A stretch of 58,291 nucleotides of DNA from Lachnospiraceae bacterium. Its GTDB lineage: Bacteria > Bacillota > Clostridia > Lachnospirales > Lachnospiraceae. Positions 7,826 to 13,757 of this stretch are shown piece after piece. The stretch covers positions 38,150 to 96,440 of the forward strand of contig JAAUZU010000024.1 of assembly GCA_014804445.1 (NCBI GenBank). The letters are read 5' to 3'. The translations under genes and the position numbers were made by a program. The number at the start of each line of letters is the position of its first letter. The stretch's first letter is position 1. Under the pieces are notes generated by a model. The model saw nothing but the letters and a program-made list of their open reading frames with translations, was not told where the DNA came from and did not search any database.

Positions 7826-7837
7826 GGTTGCTTCTTT
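7797..7837. terminator. Bidirectional terminator shared by toxin mRNA and antisense RNA
   Basis: AAAGAAGCAACC (7797-7808) and GGTTGCTTCTTT (7826-7837) form a perfect 12 bp stem with a 17-base loop. The A/T-rich base of the stem is symmetric, so it can stop both converging transcripts. The toxin stop codon lies in the loop. Confidence 0.8.
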
Positions 7838-7888
7838 GCAAGTAACTATCCATTGGGCGAACCGTTACTGTACGGCAACGCCTTTTCT
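7797..7888 (-). ncRNA. Candidate antisense RNA (type I antitoxin), about 92 nt
   Basis: It is predicted from a consensus minus-strand promoter (7895-7923) and the bidirectional terminator (7797-7837). It would be complementary to the 3' end of the toxin reading frame, and its 5' end copies the inverted repeat also present at the 5' end of the toxin mRNA. No open frame with a ribosome site lies in it. Confidence 0.6.
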
Positions 7889-7894
7889 AATTGA

Positions 7895-7923
7895 ATTGTA
7901 TCAGAGCGATGGTATCTTGTCAA
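7895..7923 (-). promoter_or_regulatory. Strong antisense promoter
   Basis: On the minus strand: TTGACA (7923-7918), an exact 17-base spacer and TACAAT (7900-7895). This is closer to consensus than the opposing toxin promoter, as expected for an antitoxin RNA made in excess. Confidence 0.8.
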
Positions 7924-7935
7924 TGATTGATACAT

Positions 7936-7970
7936 AAAAAAGCACCCACATGACGGTATGGGTGTTTTTT
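7936..7970 (-). terminator. rpsT terminator
   Basis: CACCCA (7943-7948) pairs with TGGGTG (7959-7964), with six A on one side and six T on the other, so it works in both directions. It lies 16 bases after the rpsT stop. Confidence 0.85.
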
Positions 7971-7985
7971 ATGCGTTATATACAT

Positions 7986-8249
7986 TTAAGCCATTTTGTT
8001 TACTGCGATAGCAAGGCGGGATACTTTTCTGGAAGCATTGTTCTTGTGGTATACTCCCTTGGAAGCAGCAGCCTCGATTATCTTTGTTGCATTGGCTAAA
8101 GCGGCAGAAGCAACAGCCTTATCGCCGGTTTCAACGGCAGCAAATACTTTCTTCATTGCTGTCTTAACGCTTGACCTGATAGCTTTATTTCTGTCAGCCT
8201 TGGTTTGTGCTACTAAAATTCTCTTTTTTGCAGATTTGATGTTAGCCAA
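7986..8249 (-). CDS. rpsT: 30S ribosomal protein S20
   Basis: The 87-residue basic protein begins 'MANIKSAKKRILVAQT' and has the helical, Lys/Ala-rich sequence of bacterial S20, which binds 16S rRNA early in 30S assembly. The start is TTG, supported by GGAGGTG a few bases upstream. It is divergent from gpr, the same neighbourhood as in Bacillus. It has its own promoter at 8342-8370 and terminator. Confidence 0.97.
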   Translation of the reverse strand: MANIKSAKKRILVAQTKADRNKAIRSSVKTAMKKVFAAVETGDKAVASAALANATKIIEAAASKGVYHKNNASRKVSRLAIAVNKMA

Positions 8250-8341
8250 TATCTACACCTCCCATTTTCCGATGCTCTTGTTTTTTAGAAAATGTTTCAT
8301 TTAGGCCTGACACGGACGACCAATGTAAACATACGCATATT

Positions 8342-8370
8342 ATTTTAGAGGAACAAGACGAGAATGTCAA
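8342..8370 (-). promoter_or_regulatory. rpsT promoter
   Basis: On the minus strand: TTGACA (8370-8365), a 17-base spacer and TAAAAT (8347-8342). The leader to the rpsT start is roughly 85 bases. Confidence 0.75.
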
Positions 8371-8448
8371 TACATATTTTTCCGCTTTCTGCAAAAAATG
8401 TTACTGTTCAGTGTAATAAAATCAAAATGCAGAAAGGTACGGAGTAAA

Positions 8449-9363
8449 ATGAGCTGTTTTCAGGTAAGGACGGACTTGGCACTGGAGGCAAGAGAGAGTA
8501 TCACAGATGCGGACAGTACGCTGCGGGGCGTGAAGCTGGAGGAAGATTATGACGAGGAGACGGATATCAGGGTCACCAAAGTAGAAATCACCACAAAAAA
8601 CGGTGCAAAAGCCATGGGAAAGCCAATGGGCACCTATATTACCATTGAAGCGCCGAATATGCTGGAGCCGGACGAGGACTATCACCGTGAGATTTCCCAT
8701 GTGATTGCGGGACGGCTGATGGAAATCATCCCCAATGTCGGAAAAGAGCAGGAGATTTTAGTGGTTGGTCTTGGCAACCGCAAGGTGACGGCAGATGCGC
8801 TGGGACCTTATGTAGTGGACAATCTGTTTATCACCAGGCATATTGTAAAAGAATATGGGAAAGCAGCATACAATAAAGAACACATGAATATTATCAGCAG
8901 CATTGAGCCGGGCGTGACGGGAGAAACGGGAATGGAGGCGGCGGAAATTTTAAAGGGTGTGGTGGAACAGACTTCGCCCAACGTCATGATAGTGATTGAT
9001 GCATTGGCGGCAAGAAGCACCAGACGACTGAACCGGACAATACAGATTACCGACACGGGTATACATCCGGGTTCCGGTGTGGGGAATCACAGAAACGCCC
9101 TGACAAAAGAAAATATGGGAGTTCCCGTGATTGCCATAGGGGTTCCTACTGTGGTCGATGCGGCGACGATTGTAAGTGATGCGCTGGAAAAGCTTTTAGG
9201 AGAAGCGGATGAGGCAGACAGGCGCTGTTATATGGAAAACAGCCGGAATGCATTGTCGGACCTTCACAATATGTATGTGACCAGCAAGGATATTGATGCT
9301 GTTGTCAAGCGGGTAAGCTATACGGTGTCAGAGGGCATCAATATTGCGCTGGAGCTGGCATAA
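8449..9363 (+). CDS. gpr: Germination protease (GPR)
   Basis: The 304-residue protein begins 'FQVRTDLALEARE', the start typical of GPR, and contains 'VVGLGNRKVTADALGP' and 'SIEPGVTGETGMEAAEI', hallmarks of this A25 peptidase. GPR is made as a zymogen in the forespore and degrades small acid-soluble spore proteins at germination. I choose ATG 8449, with GGAG 5 bases before it and a family-like N-terminus; an upstream in-frame ATG at 8398 would add 17 unrelated residues. spoIIP follows, as in Bacillus. The gene shows that the host forms spores. Confidence 0.95.
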   Translation: MSCFQVRTDLALEARESITDADSTLRGVKLEEDYDEETDIRVTKVEITTKNGAKAMGKPMGTYITIEAPNMLEPDEDYHREISHVIAGRLMEIIPNVGKEQEILVVGLGNRKVTADALGPYVVDNLFITRHIVKEYGKAAYNKEHMNIISSIEPGVTGETGMEAAEILKGVVEQTSPNVMIVIDALAARSTRRLNRTIQITDTGIHPGSGVGNHRNALTKENMGVPVIAIGVPTVVDAATIVSDALEKLLGEADEADRRCYMENSRNALSDLHNMYVTSKDIDAVVKRVSYTVSEGINIALELA

Positions 9364-9375
9364 GAGTATGTAGGT

Positions 9376-9402
9376 ATAGAGAAAGCGGGGGAGGCATATA
9401 TT
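9376..9402 (+). promoter_or_regulatory. Candidate sigma-E promoter for spoIIP
   Basis: ATA (9376-9378), exactly 16 bases, then CATATATT (9395-9402). This resembles the mother-cell sigma-E consensus (ATA, 16 bases, CATACANT). spoIIP in B. subtilis is under sigma-E. The start site would fall about 10 bases before the spoIIP start codon. Confidence 0.5.
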
Positions 9403-9419
9403 ACAAAAGAGGTGATATT

Positions 9420-10637
9420 TTGCGGTATTTAAAAGATTACGGGGGCGGACTGAGGCGCGTCACTTCCTCTGTTGTACTGCTCCTTATTTTGTTGATATAT
9501 ACATGCGGCATGGGAAGCCAGAATTTTTTTCTGCCGCTTTTTACATACTCAGCAGATGGAGGCGAAGGCCCTGCAATGGCAATCAGCAATGGGCTGATGA
9601 GTCTGATGCCGCTCTGTTATTATAATCGGGAAAAGGTGGAAGAGCCGGAAGTACCACCAAGTGTGATTCCTGCGGAAGAGGAAATTACGTTACATATTAT
9701 ATCGGGAGACGGAGAAGAGGGAAGCAGGACGGACAGGGAGGCGATAGAAGAACCGGTATCGGCTTCGGGAGAAACACTGGAGGAGGCGCTGCAGTCGGAA
9801 GCGCTTACTTTGGAGGAGCTTTTAGCGCAGGAAAACAGTATGTATCGTTTTCAGGCGCCGCAAAAAGTGGCGGAGTATGACTGGGACGCACTGACGGACT
9901 ACGCCACACTGATCTCCACTTTTTATACGATTGACAGCACAGCACAGGGGGGCAGTGATTTGTTTAATCTGGAGAGTCTGATGGGCATGGATGTTACCAT
10001 AGATAAGACGGGAGAGGGACCGCAGATTTTGATTTATCATACCCACTCCAGAGAAAGCTTTATCGATTCAGAGCCGGGAAACCGTGCGGACACGATAGTC
10101 GGCGTCGGAGAGTTTCTGGCACAGCTTTTGACGGAGGAATACGGTTATACGGTTTTGCACTATACGGAGGAGTTTGATACGGTGAGGGACAGCGCCTATG
10201 CCAATTCACTGCCGGCGCTGGAGACGCTTTTGGCGCAGTACCCCTCCATTCAGGTGGTGATTGATTTGCACCGCGATGCGGGAAATATAAACCGCAATAT
10301 GGTGATGGATATAGATGGCAGAAGGACGGCGCGCTTTATGTTCTTTAACGGGATATCCCGCAGTAAAAAAACGGGTGATATTGATTATCTCTACAATCCG
10401 AATCTGGAAGAAAACCTTGCCTTTTCTTTTCAGATGCAGGCAGCAGCAGGGCAGTACTATCCGGGACTTACCAGAAATATATACATTAAGCAGTACCGCT
10501 ACAATATGCACTTAAGAGGGCGCACTCTGCTCATTGAGCTGGGTGACGAGAACAATACGGTTGAGGAGGCTAAGAATGCCTGCTATCCGCTGGCTTTCCT
10601 TCTGGATGCGGTGCTTTCAGGCAATGCCCGTCCTTGA
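9420..10637 (+). CDS. spoIIP: Stage II sporulation protein P (peptidoglycan hydrolase)
   Basis: The 405-residue protein has an N-terminal membrane anchor (about residues 17-40), an acidic low-complexity linker (about residues 75-140) and the SpoIIP amidase/endopeptidase domain with 'ILIYHTHSRESF' (residue ~205), 'VVIDLHRDAGN' (~280) and 'LLIELGDENNTVEEA' (~367). SpoIIP works with SpoIID and SpoIIM to thin septal peptidoglycan during engulfment. The start is TTG 9420 behind GAGGTGAT. Its last 68 bases overlap nagA, which converges from the other strand. Confidence 0.92.
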   Translation: MRYLKDYGGGLRRVTSSVVLLLILLIYTCGMGSQNFFLPLFTYSADGGEGPAMAISNGLMSLMPLCYYNREKVEEPEVPPSVIPAEEEITLHIISGDGEEGSRTDREAIEEPVSASGETLEEALQSEALTLEELLAQENSMYRFQAPQKVAEYDWDALTDYATLISTFYTIDSTAQGGSDLFNLESLMGMDVTIDKTGEGPQILIYHTHSRESFIDSEPGNRADTIVGVGEFLAQLLTEEYGYTVLHYTEEFDTVRDSAYANSLPALETLLAQYPSIQVVIDLHRDAGNINRNMVMDIDGRRTARFMFFNGISRSKKTGDIDYLYNPNLEENLAFSFQMQAAAGQYYPGLTRNIYIKQYRYNMHLRGRTLLIELGDENNTVEEAKNACYPLAFLLDAVLSGNARP

Positions 10638-11790
10638 TAACAGATGTTATAGAAAGGTCCTGTTGATTTAAAATAAGAAAATGCGCTTTCTTTCCCACAG
10701 ATATGCTGCCGTATAGCTTGTCCATACCGATGGAGCGGCAGGGATTGATGGTTGCGGCTCTCACGGCGCTTTCCAGCGGAATTCCAATGGAAACGGCTGT
10801 AAGCATGCAGCCGTAAAGCGGCGTCACGCTTCCGGCAAGCGTACCGTCCGAGAGCACGGCGCGGCTGCCCGAAACAAAAACAGCAAGACCGCCGAGCCGG
10901 TAATGTCCATCGGGCTTTCCGGTTGCTTCCATGCTGTCGCTGATGAGAACGATGCGCTCTTCCCCAAAAAGCCGGAAGGCAGCCCTGATTGCGCCGGGGG
11001 CGATGTGCACGCCGTCGCAGATAAGCTCGACAAAGCTAGAAGGCGTATCGAAGGCGGCGCCGATAACGCCGGGTGAGCGGTGGGTGAAGGGCGGCATGGC
11101 GTTGAAAAGATGTGTCACATGGTCGGCACCGGCCGAAAAAGCAGCCATTGCCGTATCATAGTCAGCTTCGGTGTGAGCGATGGAAAAGCGGAATTCTTCA
11201 CGGCATTCTTCGATGCAGGAGATTGCGCCGGGAAGCTCCGGTGCAAGAGAAACCAGCCGGATAAGCCCGTCCGCCTTTTTTTGCAAACGCCGGAGCAGGG
11301 AAGCATCAGGCTGCAAAATATGCGCGTCGTTCTGCGCGCCTTTTTTGTGTGCGTTGATAAAGGGTCCTTCCATGTGGATGCCAATCAAATCGGCGGCCTG
11401 CTGTGCGGTTTTGCCGCAAAGCTGTGCTTTTCTGTAACGTGCTGCGTTTTCACAGATGCCGGATAAATCGGCCTCGGGAAGCGTCATGGTGGCGGGGCAG
11501 ATGGAAGTGATACCACGGGAGAGTGCAAAGGAACCGATGGCGTCAAAAGCCTCGGGTGTGCCGTCACAGAAGTCGTAACCGTCACAGCCGTGGAAGTGGA
11601 TATCCGTCAGTCCCGGCAGCACATAACAGCCTGCCGCGTCAAAGACGGAGGTATCTTCGGCTGAATCCGGTGTATTCGCATTGGAAGCATCGGGTGCAGT
11701 CAGCGCGGTGATGAGACCGCCGGATGTGTGTACCGTCATGGGGGCAAAAGTGTTATTTTCCGTAAAGACGAGGCCGTTTTTGATTATCAT
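10570..11790 (-). CDS. nagA: N-acetylglucosamine-6-phosphate deacetylase
   Basis: The 406-residue amidohydrolase has 'LTDIHFHGCDGYDF' (metal HxH), 'GIHMEGPFIN', 'HTEADYDTAMAAFSAGADHVTHLFNAM' (in two parts) and 'LISDSMEATG' with the catalytic Asp, all diagnostic of NagA. It converts GlcNAc-6-P to glucosamine-6-P and acetate for amino-sugar use and cell-wall recycling. AAGGA sits just before the ATG. No nagB lies beside it. Its tail overlaps spoIIP by 68 bases on the opposite strand. Upstream is the hairpin-rich gap. Confidence 0.95.
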   Translation of the reverse strand: MIIKNGLVFTENNTFAPMTVHTSGGLITALTAPDASNANTPDSAEDTSVFDAAGCYVLPGLTDIHFHGCDGYDFCDGTPEAFDAIGSFALSRGITSICPATMTLPEADLSGICENAARYRKAQLCGKTAQQAADLIGIHMEGPFINAHKKGAQNDAHILQPDASLLRRLQKKADGLIRLVSLAPELPGAISCIEECREEFRFSIAHTEADYDTAMAAFSAGADHVTHLFNAMPPFTHRSPGVIGAAFDTPSSFVELICDGVHIAPGAIRAAFRLFGEERIVLISDSMEATGKPDGHYRLGGLAVFVSGSRAVLSDGTLAGSVTPLYGCMLTAVSIGIPLESAVRAATINPCRSIGMDKLYGSISVGKKAHFLILNQQDLSITSVIKDGHCLKAPHPEGKPADSRHS

Positions 11791-11895
11791 AAGCGATTCC
11801 TTTCCTGTGCCGCGGAATGTGTCGGCATGGTTTTCTTTTGCTATCTATTATAATGCCCAGGGTGGGCGGATTCAATAGAAATTCGCGATTTGAGT

Positions 11896-12079
11896 GGCGT
11901 AGGGGTTGCGGCGGGGGACGCCGTTATCGGGGCTATATGCCCGTTCAGACGCGCTCTCGCTCGGATAAAAACGTAGTGGACGCTAGGCTCGACAATACCT
12001 CGCCAAGCGCCAACGTTTTTATACGGTCTGAACAGGCATATAGCCCCGATAACGGCTGGAAGTCGCGGCTGCTTACGCC
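11896..12079 (-). repeat. Structured palindromic element, copy 2 (core on - strand)
   Basis: Arms 11921-11950 and 12026-12055 are 30 bases long and complementary except at one position, which is a U-G wobble only in the minus-strand RNA. They enclose a 75-base core that reads like copy 1 on the minus strand: AAAAACGT pairs with ACGTTTTT, GGCGCTTGGC pairs with GCCTAGCGTCC (one bulged base), and a GC-GAGA-GC hairpin follows. Short outer pairing GGCGTA/TACGCC flanks it. The arms are unlike those of copy 1 apart from a few central bases. Confidence 0.85.
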
Positions 12080-12142
12080 GCCAAGAGCCGCTTTAGGAAG
12101 GGAAACGCAGCATGTCTGGCTTTAGGCTTATTAAGTAAGGCA

Positions 12143-12178
12143 GGCACGAATAAATAACATCAGTTATTTGCTCGTGCC
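12143..12178. repeat. Perfect two-part hairpin in the nagA-CPBP gap
   Basis: GGCACGA (12143-12149) pairs with TCGTGCC (12172-12178) and AAATAAC (12152-12158) pairs with GTTATTT (12163-12169), with a 4-base loop and 2-base mismatches on each side between the two stems. No T-run follows, so it is not a typical terminator. Confidence 0.75.
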
Positions 12179-12206
12179 ATACGTTCGCCATTGCAATTTT
12201 ACCCAA

Positions 12207-12236
12207 AGCTACCGTTGCGGTACGCAACATGTAGCT
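12207..12236. repeat. Second hairpin in the nagA-CPBP gap
   Basis: AGCTAC (12207-12212) pairs with GTAGCT (12231-12236) and GTTGCG (12214-12219) pairs with CGCAAC (12223-12228), with a 3-base loop. It stands just upstream of element copy 3 and may belong to a larger structure. Confidence 0.7.
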
Positions 12237-12244
12237 GTTGTTAT

Positions 12245-12407
12245 TTGCGGCAATCAGCCTGCGCAGCAGCCCGTTCCCTAAGGAGCCCATTAAGAAACGT
12301 CGGTACTTGGCGAGGTATTTCACGAGCCTAGTACCGCTACGTTTCTTGCTGAGCGAGAGCGCGGCTCCGTGGGAATGGGCTGCTGCGCAGGCGTGACTTG
12401 CTGCCAA
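12245..12407 (+). repeat. Structured palindromic element, copy 3 (core on + strand)
   Basis: Arms 12257-12287 and 12363-12392 pair over most of their length. One difference is a G-U wobble in + strand RNA, and a small internal loop lies near the core. The 75-base core has AAGAAACGT/ACGTTTCTT, then GGTACTTGGC/GCCTAGTACC, and the GC-GAGA-GC hairpin. GGCGTGACT follows the right arm as in copy 1. It lies about 165 bases from copy 2 and in the opposite orientation. Confidence 0.85.
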
Positions 12408-12446
12408 CCCTACTGTGCCTTGCCGCAATTCCCGCAATGCACGCTC

Positions 12447-12475
12447 TTGTAAGAACATACAATTCGTGGTAACAT
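12447..12475 (+). promoter_or_regulatory. Possible promoter for the CPBP gene
   Basis: TTGTAA, 17 bases, TAACAT: each box matches 4 of 6 consensus bases. It is the only reasonable candidate between element copy 3 and the CPBP start. Confidence 0.35.
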
Positions 12476-12543
12476 AATTAACAAAACAATGCAAAATTGG
12501 CATACCCCAAAAAGGCAGAAAACAACATAAAAGGAGCAGTAAA

Positions 12544-13722
12544 ATGGACGGTAATGAAAGATACAACGGGCAGCAGGACATGTCAGCGTGGCAGCAGCAA
12601 AACGGCGGCGGACAGGCACCGCCATGGCAGCAGCAAAACGGCGGACAGATGCCGGCGGGACAGCCCTATAACATGCAGCCGTATAACGGACAACAGTACA
12701 ACGGACAGCCCTATGGTGGACAACAGTACAACGGTCAACCGTATAATGGCCAGCCGTACAATGGGCAGCCCTACAACGGGCAACAGTACAACGGCCAACC
12801 CTACAACGGACAGCCGTACTACTATCAGCAGCCCCCGATGTACGGGCAGCCCCCGAAAAAGGACGGCATCGGTAAAAAAATAGGATATTTCTTTTTGGCG
12901 CTTTCTCCGGCGGCAGCAAGCTTGATTTTACAGTTAGTGCTAAGCCTCGCTTATGTGCTGATTAGGGCAGTCATAGAAGTGGCTTCCTTTATGGGACAGC
13001 ATCCGGGCGCGTCGCAGGTGGAAATCGAAAGGGTATACAGTTCGGCGATAATGAGAAACCTGACGGGCGGCGTCTTTGCCTATCATCTTTTGTCGCTGCC
13101 GATATTCGGGCTGTGGTATTATTTTGGGTGTAAAAAACCGAAGCTGAAGCAGTCTTTCAAAAATGTGACATGGAAAGCGGTTGCCATAGCTATTTTAGGC
13201 GGCGTGGTAATGTGCCTGCTCAGCACCAGTATTGTAGGTATTGAGCAGTATCTTCTGCCGGATATAGTGGAAAATTATGTAGACATGATGGAGAGCGTCG
13301 ATATCGGAAACGATATTCTGTCCACAATTGCGGCGGTGTGCATTGCGCCTATTGGCGAGGAGCTTGTCTGCAGGGGACTTGTACTGTACTATGCCAAAAA
13401 ATCCCTGCCGCGCTTCTTCCTGGCGAATATTCTGCAGGCGGCCATGTTCGGGCTGATGCACATGAACTGGGTACAGGGCATCTATGCGTTTGCGATTGGT
13501 CTGCTGCTGGGGTATCTGGTAGAGCGTTACCATTCTCTGCTTCCGGCCATGCTGCTTCACTTTGTGGTGAACTTTTCCTCAACGGTATGGATTGACAAGG
13601 CGTTCTTCTGGGTTCCCGACGAGGCTTATGCCTATATCATTATGTTTGTGGTAACGTCAGCGCTCACCCTGCTGCTTGTGCTCTGGGGAGGGAAAATCCC
13701 TAAAAGAGAAGAACGTGCCTAG
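12544..13722 (+). CDS. CPBP family intramembrane metalloprotease with a QPYNG-repeat N-terminus
   Basis: The 392-residue protein has two parts. Residues 1-115 are a Gln/Asn/Tyr/Pro/Gly-rich, presumably disordered cytoplasmic region with eleven QPYNG-like pentads. Residues 120-390 form a multi-span membrane domain with the CPBP (Abi/CAAX protease) motifs: 'EELVCRG' (about residue 272), 'FGLMHMN' (~302) and 'HFVVN' (~339). CPBP enzymes cleave or process membrane peptides. In bacteria their roles range from bacteriocin immunity to signal-peptide handling. AAGGAG precedes the ATG. The first solute-binding protein gene follows after 35 bases, so they may share a transcript. Confidence 0.85.
   Translation: MDGNERYNGQQDMSAWQQQNGGGQAPPWQQQNGGQMPAGQPYNMQPYNGQQYNGQPYGGQQYNGQPYNGQPYNGQPYNGQQYNGQPYNGQPYYYQQPPMYGQPPKKDGIGKKIGYFFLALSPAAASLILQLVLSLAYVLIRAVIEVASFMGQHPGASQVEIERVYSSAIMRNLTGGVFAYHLLSLPIFGLWYYFGCKKPKLKQSFKNVTWKAVAIAILGGVVMCLLSTSIVGIEQYLLPDIVENYVDMMESVDIGNDILSTIAAVCIAPIGEELVCRGLVLYYAKKSLPRFFLANILQAAMFGLMHMNWVQGIYAFAIGLLLGYLVERYHSLLPAMLLHFVVNFSSTVWIDKAFFWVPDEAYAYIIMFVVTSALTLLLVLWGGKIPKREERA
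12661..12825 (+). repeat. Eleven tandem 15-base units coding QPYNG-like pentads
   Basis: Eleven in-frame units read QPYNM, QPYNG, QQYNG, QPYGG, QQYNG, QPYNG x3, QQYNG, QPYNG, QPYYY. The codons vary between units, so the repeat is kept at protein level and is not a recent DNA expansion. Confidence 0.9.
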
Positions 13723-13757
13723 AAAGTAAGGTATGGATTTGAAATCGGAGGAAGGGT

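Larger units (their letters stand above)
7581..7882. repeat. Imperfect inverted repeat framing the toxin-antitoxin locus
   Basis: The left copy (7581-7612) and the inverted right copy (7856-7882) share GGCGTTG, then ACAGTA, then CGGTTCGCC. The left copy has about five extra bases in the middle. Because the repeat is inverted and each copy is followed by its own transcription unit, the toxin mRNA and the antisense RNA would begin with nearly the same sequence. Confidence 0.8.

Noticed and set aside
12093..12581. 162-codon open frame on the minus strand in the nagA-CPBP gap
   Set aside because: It runs through element copy 3 and the hairpins, has no ribosome site and no domain; its length reflects the GC-rich palindromes.
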